DNA from: Spirochaetia bacterium | GTDB taxonomy: Bacteria; Spirochaetota; Spirochaetia; Treponematales; Breznakiellaceae | Direction of reading: 5' to 3' | NCBI GenBank assembly: GCA_025997595.1 | Contig: BNUU01000005.1 | Location: forward strand, 1-64,000 | Length of the DNA stretch: 64,000 bases | In this document: piece after piece, positions 8,733 through 17,554 of the stretch | Layout: each line of letters begins with the position of its first letter | How positions within the stretch are numbered: position 1 is the stretch's first letter | Program-made: the position numbers and the translations under genes | Notes under the pieces: model-generated | Databases searched by the model: none | Seen by the model: only the letters and a program-made list of their open reading frames with translations | What the model was told of the DNA's origin: nothing

Positions 8733-8807
8733 GTTCATAAAGGAAGTGACTTTCCCCCGTATTTATAAGTATATTTTAACATAATGAAAGGATAAGGAGA
8801 ACATATC

Positions 8808-10760
8808 ATGGGTAAAATAATAGGAATCGATCTGGGGACCACCAACTCCTGCGTAGCCGTTCTTGAAGGCGGTGAACCGGTGGTAATCCAGAACGCCGAG
8901 GGTGGCCGGACCACCCCTTCTATCGTGGGGTTCACCAGCAAGGGGGACCGGGTAGTAGGCGCCCCGGCGAAAAACCAGATGATCACCAATCCGGAAAACA
9001 CGGTCTACTCCATCAAGCGGTTCATGGGCCGCCGCTACTCCGAGGTTACCAGCGAACTCAAGCTGGTTCCCTACAAGGTGGTAGAACAGGGGGATGATGT
9101 CCGGGTGGATATCGAGAACAAAAACTACTCTCCCCAGGAAATTTCCGCCTTCGTGCTCCAAAAGATGAAAAAAACCGCCGAGGACTACCTGGGCGAGGCC
9201 GTTACCGAGGCGGTTATCACCGTGCCGGCCTATTTCAACGATGCCCAGCGGCAGGCCACCAAGGATGCGGGGAAGATCGCCGGCCTTGAGGTCAAGCGGA
9301 TCATCAACGAGCCCACGGCGGCCTCATTGGCCTTCGGCTTCAATAAGGATCAGAAGAAAGAAAAGACCATCGCCGTCTACGACCTTGGCGGCGGGACCTT
9401 CGACGTTTCCATCCTGGAACTGGGTGAAGGGGTCTTTGAGGTAAAAGCCACCAACGGCGACACCCACCTGGGGGGCGACGATTTTGACCGCCGCATACAG
9501 GAATGGCTTATCGCCGAATTCAAGCAGGATACGGGGATCGATTTAAGCAAGGACCGGATGGCCCTGCAGCGGCTCCGGGAAGCATCGGAAAAGGCCAAGA
9601 TAGAGCTTTCCGCCATGCAGACCACGGAGCTCAACCTCCCCTTTATCACCGCCGACCAGAACGGCCCCAAACATTTGCAGAAGAGCCTGACCCGGGCCAA
9701 GTTTGAACAGATGGTTTCCGACTTGCTTGAACGGTCCAAGGAGCCCTGCAAAAAGGCCCTGGCCGACGCCGGCCTCAATGCGGACCAGATTGATGAGGTA
9801 ATCCTCGTGGGCGGTTCCACCCGTATCCCTGCGGTTCAGCAGATCGTCAAGGATTTGTTCAAAAAAGACCCCAATAAGGGGGTAAACCCCGATGAGGCGG
9901 TTGCCATCGGCGCCGCCATTCAGGGCGGTATCCTTGGGGGCGATGTCAAAGACGTGCTCCTCCTGGACGTAACGCCCCTTTCACTGGGCATTGAGACATT
10001 GGGCGGGGTTATGACCAAGCTGATCCCCCGGAATACGACAATTCCCACCCGGAAAAGCCAGATCTTCTCCACCGCCGCAGACGGGCAGACTGCGGTTTCC
10101 ATTCAGGTTCTGCAGGGCGAGCGGGAAATGGCCAACCAGAACCGGACCCTGGGCCGTTTCGACCTGGTGGGCATTCCTCCGGCTCCCCGGGGTGTGCCGC
10201 AGGTTGAAGTTACCTTCGACATCGACGCCAACGGCATTGTCCACGTCAGCGCCAAGGACCTGGGCACCGGCAAGGAGCAGAAGATCCGCATCGAAAGCTC
10301 ATCGGGGCTGAACGACAGCGACATCGACCGCATGGTCAAGGAGGCGGAAATCCACGCCGAGGAAGACAAGCGGGAACGTGAAAAGGCCGAGGTCCGCAAC
10401 GAAGCGGACACCATGATCTACGGCACCGAAAAGAACATCAAGGACCTGGGCGACAAGGTAAGCGCCGAAGACAAGTCCAAAACCGAGGAAGCTATTGCCG
10501 AACTCCGCAAGGCCCTTGAAGGGGAGGACCTCCAGGCCATCAAGGACAAGACCGAGGCCCTTAAGCAGGTGTCCTACAAGATCGCCGAGGAAATTTACAA
10601 GCAGCAAGCGGCACAACAGGGCGCTCAGGGCGGCGCAGGGCCCGGGGCCGGTCCCCAGGGCGACGCGGGCGGCGGTCCCGGTGCGGGTCCGCAGGGCGGC
10701 GACAGCAACACCAAGAGCGCCGAGGATGCGGACTACGAAGTAGTCGACGACGATAAATAG
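8808..10760 (+). CDS. dnaK: Chaperone DnaK (Hsp70)
   Basis: ATP-dependent Hsp70 chaperone of the cytosol. The 650-residue protein has the ATPase domain at 1-385 ([18 protein letters not shown] at the N terminus, [31 protein letters not shown]), the linker [13 protein letters not shown], the substrate-binding domain, and a helical lid. The C-terminal tail is rich in Gly, Pro, Ala and Gln (about 600-635) and ends in the [12 protein letters not shown] acidic motif that recruits partners. A strong AAGGAG precedes the ATG. It works with the flanking grpE and dnaJ. Confidence 0.98.
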   Translation: MGKIIGIDLGTTNSCVAVLEGGEPVVIQNAEGGRTTPSIVGFTSKGDRVVGAPAKNQMITNPENTVYSIKRFMGRRYSEVTSELKLVPYKVVEQGDDVRVDIENKNYSPQEISAFVLQKMKKTAEDYLGEAVTEAVITVPAYFNDAQRQATKDAGKIAGLEVKRIINEPTAASLAFGFNKDQKKEKTIAVYDLGGGTFDVSILELGEGVFEVKATNGDTHLGGDDFDRRIQEWLIAEFKQDTGIDLSKDRMALQRLREASEKAKIELSAMQTTELNLPFITADQNGPKHLQKSLTRAKFEQMVSDLLERSKEPCKKALADAGLNADQIDEVILVGGSTRIPAVQQIVKDLFKKDPNKGVNPDEAVAIGAAIQGGILGGDVKDVLLLDVTPLSLGIETLGGVMTKLIPRNTTIPTRKSQIFSTAADGQTAVSIQVLQGEREMANQNRTLGRFDLVGIPPAPRGVPQVEVTFDIDANGIVHVSAKDLGTGKEQKIRIESSSGLNDSDIDRMVKEAEIHAEEDKREREKAEVRNEADTMIYGTEKNIKDLGDKVSAEDKSKTEEAIAELRKALEGEDLQAIKDKTEALKQVSYKIAEEIYKQQAAQQGAQGGAGPGAGPQGDAGGGPGAGPQGGDSNTKSAEDADYEVVDDDK

Positions 10761-10766
10761 AAGAAA

Positions 10767-10874
10767 AACCGCAAAGGACGCCAAGGATGCGCAAAGTTCG
10801 CAAAGGAAGGAAGATTATAAATTTTATTCCTTCTTTGCGTCCTTTGCGTTCTTCTCTTTGTGAACTTTGCGGTT
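10767..10874. repeat. 108-bp imperfect palindrome between dnaK and dnaJ
   Basis: The left half carries AACCGCAAAGG, GCGCAAAG and TTCGCAAAGG; the right half carries CTTTGCGTCCTTTGCG and GAACTTTGCGGTT in inverted order, around an AT-rich centre. The ends read AGAAAAACCGCAAAG and CTTTGCGGTTATTTCT, so they are near-perfect inverted termini. It looks like a dispersed palindromic repeat or miniature element, and would form a long hairpin in a dnaK-dnaJ transcript. Confidence 0.8.
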
Positions 10875-10905
10875 ATTTCTTAATTCCTAATTAAAGGGTG
10901 CAGAT

Positions 10906-12033
10906 GTGGCAAAGCGTGATTATTACGAAGTCCTGGGGGTGCAGAAAGGGGCATCCAAGGATGATATAAAGAAAGCATACCGGAAGCTTGCCATTCAATA
11001 TCACCCGGACAAAAACCCGGGGAACAAAGAGGCGGAGGAGAAATTCAAGGAAGCCACCGAAGCCTACGAGGTCCTCGGGGATGACCAGAAAAAATCCGCC
11101 TATGACCAGTTCGGTTTTGCCGGCGTTGAGGGCATGGGCGGCCAGCACGATTATTCCCAGACCTTCCGGGGCTTTGAAGACCTCTTTGGCGGCGGGGACT
11201 TTTCCAGCATCTTCGATACCTTCTTCGGCGGCGGGGGCGGGCGGCGATCTTCCGGCGGTAACGGCGGCGTCCGGCAGGGAGCCAACCTCCGCTACGACAT
11301 CGAAATACCCTTTAAGGACGCGGTCTTCGGCACCAAAGTCGAAATTCAGTATTCCCGGAACGAGTCATGTCCCGCCTGCAAAGGTACCGGGGCGGCCAAC
11401 GGCGCGGGGCGGAAAGTCTGCCCCACCTGTCAGGGTTCCGGGCAGGTCCGCCACAGCCAGGGCTTTTTCTCGGTGGCCTCTGCCTGCCCCAGCTGCGGCG
11501 GCGAAGGCTACGTTATCGAACAGCCCTGCAAGGAATGCGGCGGCTCGGGGACCCAAAAGAAACGGCAGAAAATTATGGTCACCATCCCCGCAGGGGTGGA
11601 AAACGGCAAACGGGTGGTCATACCCCGGCAGGGCGACGCCGGTCCCGGCGGCGGCCCCGCAGGGGACCTCTACGTGTTTATCCGGGTAAAACCCCACGAG
11701 CACTTTGAGCGGCAGGACCTGGACCTCTACTGCGCGGTGCCCATCTCCATCACCCAGGCCAGCCTGGGGGCGGACATCCACGTAACTACCCTGGACGGCA
11801 AAACCATCAAGGTAAAAGTCCCCGCGGGAATCCAGAACGGCAAGATGCTCCGCATCCGGGACGAAGGGGTCCCCGCCGGGGGCCGCCGGGGCAACCTCTA
11901 CATCAAGCTCATGGTCCAGATACCCGCCAAACTTTCCAAGCGGGGCCGGGAACTGCTGGAAGAACTCTCCAAAACTGAGGGTGAAAACGACAGCCCCAAA
12001 CCGATACCCCTGTCGGAATTCGCGGAACATTAG
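10906..12033 (+). CDS. dnaJ: Chaperone DnaJ (Hsp40)
   Basis: Co-chaperone that delivers clients to DnaK and stimulates its ATPase. The 375-residue protein has a J domain at 1-70 ([19 protein letters not shown] in YHPDKNPG), a Gly/Phe-rich linker at 75-125, four zinc-binding CxxCxGxG repeats ([32 protein letters not shown]), and a C-terminal substrate domain. The start is the GTG at 10906 with AAAGGG seven bases upstream; the ATG two bases earlier is in the wrong frame. A palindromic repeat separates it from dnaK, so its dosage may be set separately. Confidence 0.97.
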   Translation: MAKRDYYEVLGVQKGASKDDIKKAYRKLAIQYHPDKNPGNKEAEEKFKEATEAYEVLGDDQKKSAYDQFGFAGVEGMGGQHDYSQTFRGFEDLFGGGDFSSIFDTFFGGGGGRRSSGGNGGVRQGANLRYDIEIPFKDAVFGTKVEIQYSRNESCPACKGTGAANGAGRKVCPTCQGSGQVRHSQGFFSVASACPSCGGEGYVIEQPCKECGGSGTQKKRQKIMVTIPAGVENGKRVVIPRQGDAGPGGGPAGDLYVFIRVKPHEHFERQDLDLYCAVPISITQASLGADIHVTTLDGKTIKVKVPAGIQNGKMLRIRDEGVPAGGRRGNLYIKLMVQIPAKLSKRGRELLEELSKTEGENDSPKPIPLSEFAEH

Positions 12034-12135
12034 CCGGCGGATCGTAGTTCTGTTCAGTATTAGTGTTCATGGCATAAATTGTATGTTATGCGAAATGCCC
12101 CTTGACGTTTTTACAAAAATGTGAAAAATAATAAA

Positions 12136-13080
12136 ATGAATGTAAAAGGTTTATCGAAGCTATTTACAAACGATACTTCTCGGGGGGGGGGTAAACATGT
12201 CCTTAAAATATTATCATGTTTTATAAAACCATGGATGGTTCCTTGTGAAGATATATTTTTCCCAATTCATGGCGGAAAAAATATTTCAACTGTTGATTTA
12301 AAAATGCAAGGTGATGATACCGGGGATAATATAAGTGATAAAAATTTAACATTCGGCGAGTTCACTGCCTGGTATTGGGCCTGGAAAAATATAAAAAAAA
12401 TATACCCAAATCTTGAATATATTGGATTATCACATTACAGACGATATTTTGCGATGGATAAGATCAAGGGTAATGGTGTAATCAAAACAGTAAGTGTTCC
12501 TGATATGAACGGATATGATACCCTTTTCATCAATGAACTAAAGAAACATGATATAATTCTTCCAAAACAAATTGAATTTGAATGTGATTTACGGACACAA
12601 TATTCATACTGGCATAACAGTTTTGACTATCATTGTATAAAACAAATTATCCATGAATTGTCTCCGGAATATGACAATTCCTTTAATTACATTTTTGAAG
12701 AAAATAATAAAATGTCTTTATATTGCATGTTCGTTTCAAGGTATACTGTTTTTGACGAATATTTTAAATGGCTGTTTCCGATTTTGTTTGAAGCGGAACG
12801 TCGTATTGATGTTTCAAATTATGATTCATATCAAAAAAGGGTATTTGCATTTCTGGCAGAACGCCTGATCAATGTTTATGTATATCACAATAAATTAAAT
12901 ATTTCATATAAACCAATATATTTTATTACGAATGACATTGATAAGATAAAAATTGTATTTCTATTAAAAAATTATGTAAAGGCAATTATAAAATTATTTA
13001 TACCCTATGGCATTTTGAAATTTATCAAATATATGAAAAAAAGAAAATTATCGCAAAAGGGGTACAACCCGGAGACATAG
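12136..13080 (+). CDS. DUF4422 glycosyltransferase with in-frame poly-G tract
   Basis: A 314-residue protein (319 if the GTG at 12121 is used) of the DUF4422 family, found in capsule and LPS clusters and thought to transfer sugars. Family motifs are FFPIHGGKN, DDTGDNIS, TAWYWAWKN and EYIGLSHYRRYF in the first 130 residues. The gene is strikingly AT-rich beside its GC-rich neighbours, which suggests transfer. Ten consecutive G (12182-12191) encode Arg-Gly-Gly-Gly near the N terminus; slippage by one base would abolish the protein. TTGACG at 12102-12107 suggests a promoter so close that the ATG at 12136 may be leaderless. No other glycan gene is adjacent. Confidence 0.8.
   Translation: MNVKGLSKLFTNDTSRGGGKHVLKILSCFIKPWMVPCEDIFFPIHGGKNISTVDLKMQGDDTGDNISDKNLTFGEFTAWYWAWKNIKKIYPNLEYIGLSHYRRYFAMDKIKGNGVIKTVSVPDMNGYDTLFINELKKHDIILPKQIEFECDLRTQYSYWHNSFDYHCIKQIIHELSPEYDNSFNYIFEENNKMSLYCMFVSRYTVFDEYFKWLFPILFEAERRIDVSNYDSYQKRVFAFLAERLINVYVYHNKLNISYKPIYFITNDIDKIKIVFLLKNYVKAIIKLFIPYGILKFIKYMKKRKLSQKGYNPET
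12182..12191 (+). repeat. Poly-G tract (G10) inside the glycosyltransferase
   Basis: Ten G residues, about 16 codons from the ATG at 12136, in an otherwise AT-rich gene. The tract keeps the frame as sequenced. Tracts of this length are classic sites of slipped-strand mispairing. Confidence 0.9.
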
Positions 13081-13131
13081 GGTATATGCTGCTTTTTTAC
13101 CCCTGGGGACTGATAAAAAAAAGCATCAGCC

Positions 13132-13296
13132 TCACTCCCCCGGCACATCATCCTCCAAAATTTTTCCGCAGTTATCGCACTTGTAGGGCGGCTGCATGTC
13201 CTCGTAAATGTAATTCGTTGTTCCGCATTTTTCGCAGTAAAGTTCCTTGTCGGGAACTTCAAATTTCTTTCCGTTAAGTTCAACAATTTTACTCAT
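13132..13296 (-). CDS. Small zinc-ribbon protein
   Basis: A 54-residue protein, MSKIVELNGKKFEVPDKELY then CEKC at 21-24 and CDNC at 40-43, a four-cysteine zinc ribbon. It ends in an acidic tail. The stop is three bases from the end of nothing else on this strand; the PIN gene ends two bases upstream of this start, so it may be the third gene of the toxin-antitoxin transcript. Its function is unknown; such small ribbons occur as stand-alone regulators or as subunits that bind RNA or protein. Confidence 0.72.
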   Translation of the reverse strand: MSKIVELNGKKFEVPDKELYCEKCGTTNYIYEDMQPPYKCDNCGKILEDDVPGE

Positions 13297-13298
13297 CT

Positions 13299-13742
13299 TT
13301 ATGCTCCTTGATATTCCCTAAACACATTCTCAATCCGCTCCTTCCCCGGCAGCCGGTACACGTCGAAGTCGGAATCGATGCTGATGATGGACCGGATGCC
13401 GGTTTTTTCGGCGGCAATCACCAGGGTGCAGTCGGCAAAGTCCATCGGTAAATCTTTGTATTTCCGGGTCAGTTCGATGACACGGGCGATGTCCTGTTGT
13501 TTGATGTCCTCAATGAGGAGGCCCCGCCGCAGTATCCACTCAAAAAAGTTGATCTGCGCCTGGATGTTAAAATTCAGCATGTAGGACACCTCGGTGACCA
13601 CCGCGGAGGTGGTGACCAGACGCCAGGATTTGCCCCGGATAAAGGCCTTTATTTTCTCGTGATAATGGTCGTCCCGGTCGAAAAGGGCGATGAGGGGGCC
13701 TGAGTCAACGAGGATGGTGTTTATTGGTATTGCGCTTGGCAT
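13299..13742 (-). CDS. PIN-domain toxin (VapC-like)
   Basis: A 147-residue PIN-domain ribonuclease, the likely toxin of a type II pair. Conserved acids are Asp in LVDSGPLIALFDRDD (metal site 1), Glu in VVTEVSYML, Asp in MDFADCTLVIAA and the final Asp pair in IISIDSDFDVY. PIN toxins usually cleave tRNA or rRNA loops. Its 5' end overlaps the antitoxin gene by 38 bases, so an in-frame later start cannot be excluded, but the antitoxin-first order is standard for VapBC. Confidence 0.85.
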   Translation of the reverse strand: MPSAIPINTILVDSGPLIALFDRDDHYHEKIKAFIRGKSWRLVTTSAVVTEVSYMLNFNIQAQINFFEWILRRGLLIEDIKQQDIARVIELTRKYKDLPMDFADCTLVIAAEKTGIRSIISIDSDFDVYRLPGKERIENVFREYQGA

Positions 13743-13971
13743 TTATCTTGTCCCGCAGTATTTCTTTGTAATTCTGGGACAGATTCCCGTCCCCGCTGCC
13801 GTAATCATCAAAATATTCTTCCCCGATGTTGAAGGAATCGTTATATTCGATATCCTGACCCAGGTACTGTACCAGGGCTTCCTTTACCATGTCGGACTTG
13901 GAGACATGCTTTGCCCGGGAAGTCGAAGCAAGGAGTTGTTCGAGTTCGTCGGGCAATCGTGCGCTTATCAT
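13705..13971 (-). CDS. Ribbon-helix-helix antitoxin partner of the PIN toxin
   Basis: An 88-residue protein. MISARLPDELEQLLASTSRAKHVSKSDMVKEALVQYL is a ribbon-helix-helix DNA-binding domain of the CopG/MetJ kind (residues 1-37). The rest is an acidic, disordered stretch (about 40-65) and a basic tail, the toxin-neutralising part in related systems. It precedes and overlaps the PIN gene. Such antitoxins usually repress their own promoter. Confidence 0.83.
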   Translation of the reverse strand: MISARLPDELEQLLASTSRAKHVSKSDMVKEALVQYLGQDIEYNDSFNIGEEYFDDYGSGDGNLSQNYKEILRDKINAKRNTNKHHPR

Positions 13972-14048
13972 AGTTCCTGATCTTCCTTTATGACAAAGTG
14001 TAATACATCAAACAAGATCTGTCAAGGCGCCACGGCATATTCGCCCCC

Positions 14049-14078
14049 TTGCGCCCCCCTGCCCTGTGGGACTATGCT
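14049..14078 (+). promoter_or_regulatory. Promoter of glyA, probably leaderless
   Basis: TTGCGC (14049-14054), 18-base spacer, TATGCT (14073-14078), then eight bases to the ATG at 14087. Confidence 0.45.
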
Positions 14079-14086
14079 TAGGCATC

Positions 14087-15637
14087 ATGAATAAGAACCC
14101 CGTCGCTTCATATCTGGCCGCAACGGTCCCGGACAAGGTGAATACCAGCCTTTTAGCCTATCTTTGCAACCTTCAGGAGACCGCCGGTGTGGCGCCGGAG
14201 ATTGCCGCTTCCATCGTCAGGGAATTGGCAAACCAGCGGAAGCGGGTCAAGCTTATCGCCAGCGAGAACTACTGCTCCATGCCGGTGCAGCTGACCATGG
14301 GGAACCTTTTGACCGATAAATACGCCGAAGGGATGCCCCATCACCGGTTTTACGCGGGGAACGAGAATGTGGACGCCATAGAGGCCCTGGCTGCAGAGGA
14401 GGCCTGCAAGGTTTTCGGCGCCGAATATGCCAATGTGCAGCCCCACTGCGGGGCGGACGCCAATATGCTGGCCTTTTGGGCCATCCTCTCCACCCGTGTG
14501 GAGGCCCCGGCGCTGGCAAAGTACGGCGAAACCAATCTCTACAAGCTTACCGATGCCCAATGGGCGGAGCTCAAGACGGATCTGGGGAACCAGCGGCTTT
14601 TGGGGCTGGACTACTACTCCGGAGGCCATTTGACCCACGGTTATCGCTACAATGTTTCCTCCCGGATGTTCGATGTCTACGGTTATATGGTCTCTAAGGA
14701 AACGGGCCTTCTGGATTACGATGCAATTGAGAAGCAGGCCCTTGAGGTAAAGCCCCTGATCCTGCTGGCGGGTTATTCCGCCTATCCCCGCAAAATCGAC
14801 TTTAAACGGATGCGGGAGATTGCCGATAAGGTGGGGGCGGTGTTCATGGTGGACATGGCCCACTTCGCCGGGTTGGTGGCGGGGAAGGTCTTTACCGGTG
14901 TGTATGACCCGGTGCCATATGCCCACGTGGTTACCAGTACCACCCACAAGACCCTGCGGGGGCCCCGTGCGGGCCTGGTACTTTCCACCAGGGAATTTGC
15001 CGAAGCTCTGGACAAGGGCTGTCCCCTCACCATGGGCGGGCCCCTGCCCCATGTTATCGCCGCAAAGGCCGTGGCCTTTAAGGAAGCGGGGCAGCCGGAG
15101 TTCCGGCAGTATGCCCGACGGATCGTGGAAAACGCCCAGGCCCTGGCCGCCGCCTGTGTCAAGGGTGGGCTGGAAGTGCTTACCGGCGGCACCGATAATC
15201 ACCTTCTTCTGGTCAACGTCCGTAACCTCCACTCAGGGGAAAACGCCATCACCGGCCGCCAGGCGGAAAGCGCCCTGCATGAATGCAACATCACCCTGAA
15301 CCGGAACAGTCTCCCCTTCGACCCCAACGGTCCCTGGTACACCTCGGGGCTGCGGATCGGCACTGCGGCGGTTACCACCCTGGGGATGGGCACAGCCGAC
15401 ATGGAGGAGCTGGGGGCCATTATCAGCCTGGTCCTCAAGAACACCAGCCCTGCCGTCGAGAAGCCGGCGAAGCTTCCTCTGGCCGGCAAGGACCCGGCCA
15501 AAAAAAGCAAGGCCAGGTACGTGATCGCGGAAAAGGGCAAGGCCGAAGCCATTGAGCGGGTCAAAAAGCTGCTGGATCGCTATCCGGTATACCCGGAACT
15601 GGACCTGGAACTGCTCAAAAAGGCCTTTGTGGAATAA
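14087..15637 (+). CDS. glyA: Serine hydroxymethyltransferase
   Basis: PLP enzyme that interconverts serine and glycine and charges tetrahydrofolate with a one-carbon unit. The protein has 516 residues from the ATG at 14087, about 100 longer than most bacterial GlyA; treponemal forms are similarly long, with inserts in the middle. Key stretches are KLIASENYCS near the N terminus, FAGNENVDAIE-like FYAGNENVD, MVDMAHFAGLVAG, and the PLP lysine in TSTTHKTLRGPRAGLVL. An upstream in-frame GTG (14066) is unlikely because it lies ahead of the -10 hexamer. It is monocistronic or reads into the LolA-like gene 75 bases on. Confidence 0.96.
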   Translation: MNKNPVASYLAATVPDKVNTSLLAYLCNLQETAGVAPEIAASIVRELANQRKRVKLIASENYCSMPVQLTMGNLLTDKYAEGMPHHRFYAGNENVDAIEALAAEEACKVFGAEYANVQPHCGADANMLAFWAILSTRVEAPALAKYGETNLYKLTDAQWAELKTDLGNQRLLGLDYYSGGHLTHGYRYNVSSRMFDVYGYMVSKETGLLDYDAIEKQALEVKPLILLAGYSAYPRKIDFKRMREIADKVGAVFMVDMAHFAGLVAGKVFTGVYDPVPYAHVVTSTTHKTLRGPRAGLVLSTREFAEALDKGCPLTMGGPLPHVIAAKAVAFKEAGQPEFRQYARRIVENAQALAAACVKGGLEVLTGGTDNHLLLVNVRNLHSGENAITGRQAESALHECNITLNRNSLPFDPNGPWYTSGLRIGTAAVTTLGMGTADMEELGAIISLVLKNTSPAVEKPAKLPLAGKDPAKKSKARYVIAEKGKAEAIERVKKLLDRYPVYPELDLELLKKAFVE

Positions 15638-15711
15638 TCCGGCGCACGCAGCGAGGCAATGCGTTGCGGGGGGTGGACTTTGTATCATCAATGCAATATT
15701 ATTAAAGAATA

Positions 15712-16404
15712 ATGAAACGCGGGTTTTTTATCGTTTTTCTTTTGATTGTTGGGTGTTTTTTTATATACGGGCAGGAAATTATCACCGCCGAGCGCTATCT
15801 GGAGTCGGTTTCGGAGCGGTACGGCGGAATTAAGGACTATGAAGCCCGGCTGGCGATCCGTTCCGGGAATACCGAGATGCAGGGGACGGTGAGTCATCTC
15901 TCTCCTTCGTTTTTGCGGATCGATTTTACCCGGCCGGCGGAACAGGTTATCGTGTTTAACGGCGAATTGTTGACGGTGTATCTGCCGGAATACCGGGCGG
16001 TGCTGAATCAGGATATTACGGCAAGCCGGCGGTCGGGGGCGGCTGCGAATTCGGCCGGGCTGGCCACGGCCCAGGGGCTTACCCTGCTCAGGCGTAACTA
16101 TATTCCCAGCTTTGTGACCGGCCCGGACCCGATTCCCCTGGATGACGGTTCGAAGGAGCGGGTGGTTAAGCTGCGGCTTACCCGGCGCTCCATTTCCGAG
16201 GGTTTTCGGGAGCTGATCCTGAGCGTGGACCCCGAAACCCAGCTGATCCGCCGTATTGAGGGGCGGACTATCGCGGAAGGTTTGGTGCGCTTTGATTTTT
16301 CGAATATCAGAACCAATCAGGGGATTCCGACCCAGCGGTTCATCTACGATTCCCCCGCATCGGCAAATCTGATCAATAATTTTCTGTTTCGGGATACCGA
16401 TTAG
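15712..16404 (+). CDS. LolA-like periplasmic lipoprotein carrier
   Basis: A 230-residue exported protein with a signal peptide at residues 1-20 (FFIVFLLIVGCFFIYGQ). The body matches the LolA/LolB-like fold: AERYLESVSERYGGIKDYEARL, then FLRIDFTRPAEQVIVFNGE, LTVYLPEYRAVLNQD, and a C-terminal RFDFSNIRTNQGIPTQRF strand. LolA-type proteins ferry lipoproteins across the periplasm. The Cys in the signal region is followed by FFIYGQ, so an SPase I site after YGQ seems more likely than a lipobox. It is 25 bases upstream of the RodZ-like gene, probably one transcript. Confidence 0.8.
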   Translation: MKRGFFIVFLLIVGCFFIYGQEIITAERYLESVSERYGGIKDYEARLAIRSGNTEMQGTVSHLSPSFLRIDFTRPAEQVIVFNGELLTVYLPEYRAVLNQDITASRRSGAAANSAGLATAQGLTLLRRNYIPSFVTGPDPIPLDDGSKERVVKLRLTRRSISEGFRELILSVDPETQLIRRIEGRTIAEGLVRFDFSNIRTNQGIPTQRFIYDSPASANLINNFLFRDTD

Positions 16405-16429
16405 GGTGTTCCCCTTGAGGAGGAAGTAG

Positions 16430-17545
16430 GTGGAATCCCTGGGAGATAAACTGAAGACCGCCCGTGAGTTGAAGGGGTATAGCCATGATCAGGTGAGCCG
16501 GGAAACCAATATTGCCGGCCGCTATCTTGAAGCCCTGGAGACGGAGGAATTTTCGGTCTTCCCCGGGGAGCCCTATCTCCTGGGTTTTTTACGGAACTAT
16601 GGGGAATATCTGGGGCTGGATGTGGGGGAGCTGCTTTCCCTGTACCGGGCACTCAAGATTCAGGAGCAGCCGGTCCCGGTGGAGCAGCTGCTGCGGTCCC
16701 CTCCCAATTATGCCAAAATCATATTGAGTATCCTGATTCCCCTTTTGGTCCTTGGGGCCGCAGGGGGCGGCTACTATCTTTTCAAAAACCGTCCCAAAAG
16801 GGTAGTTTCCGCCGCGCCGGTCCGATCTGCGGAGGAATACATGATGAGTACCGAATCCCTGGAGCGGCGCTTTTACCGTGGGGATTCGATTCTGATTCCT
16901 CTGGGCGCCGACCAGTACAAGCTTGCGCTGTCTAACCTGGGAGAGGCGGTGACCATTAGTACCCCCGGCGGCGCGGTGATGCTGGATTTAAGCCAGGAAG
17001 TAAGTATAGACCTGAACAATGACGGCATTGCCGAGCTGCGGATCACCGCGGTGGATTTTGCCAAAAATGACAGCTCCGCCGGGGCTTTGCTGCGCTTTGA
17101 GCTGAACAATAGCGCCCCGGCGCTTGATGCGGCGGTCTCCGGCGGGAACGATGCTGCTGCCTCCATTCCCGGCCCCGCAGCCGCTGTGTCCCCCGGCGCT
17201 ACGGTGATTTTTACCTCTAACAACCCCTACCCTTTTACCCTGCAATCCGCTTTTCAGGGTTATTGCATGTTCCGTTGGGAGATTCTTGCAGAACGGGACC
17301 GGCGGGGTCAGAACGAGGATTATTTTCAGCGGGGGCAGGAGCTTAACATTCAGGCCCAGAACGGTATCCGTATCTGGGCATCCAACGCCCAGGCGGCAAA
17401 ATCGCAGGTCATAGGCGGCGGCCGGACGGTCCCCCTGGAACTGGGCAGCGCCGGTGAAGTGGTGGTGGCGGAAATCCGCTGGGTCCGGGACGAAGACGGC
17501 CGCTACCGGCTGGTCCTGACGCGGCTTGAGACCGCGGCCCAATAA
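16430..17545 (+). CDS. RodZ-like membrane-anchored HTH protein
   Basis: A 371-residue protein with an N-terminal HTH_25 domain (residues 1-75: GDKLKTARELKGYSHDQVSRETNI, RYLEALETEEFSVFPGEPYLLGFLRNYGEYLGLD), one membrane segment at about 100-122, and a periplasmic DUF4115 domain at the C terminus. This is the architecture of RodZ, which links MreB to the cell-wall elongation machinery. It starts at the GTG at 16430 behind GAGGAGG. It sits between a LolA-like gene and rimO, ten bases from the latter, a RodZ-next-to-MiaB/RimO arrangement seen in other bacteria. Confidence 0.85.
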   Translation: MESLGDKLKTARELKGYSHDQVSRETNIAGRYLEALETEEFSVFPGEPYLLGFLRNYGEYLGLDVGELLSLYRALKIQEQPVPVEQLLRSPPNYAKIILSILIPLLVLGAAGGGYYLFKNRPKRVVSAAPVRSAEEYMMSTESLERRFYRGDSILIPLGADQYKLALSNLGEAVTISTPGGAVMLDLSQEVSIDLNNDGIAELRITAVDFAKNDSSAGALLRFELNNSAPALDAAVSGGNDAAASIPGPAAAVSPGATVIFTSNNPYPFTLQSAFQGYCMFRWEILAERDRRGQNEDYFQRGQELNIQAQNGIRIWASNAQAAKSQVIGGGRTVPLELGSAGEVVVAEIRWVRDEDGRYRLVLTRLETAAQ

Positions 17546-17554
17546 GCCCAAAAC

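Noticed and set aside
13005..13286. 93-codon minus-strand frame over the zinc-ribbon gene
   Set aside because: It is out of frame with the CxxC-CxxC protein at 13132-13296, has no motif, and runs into the end of the glycosyltransferase gene.
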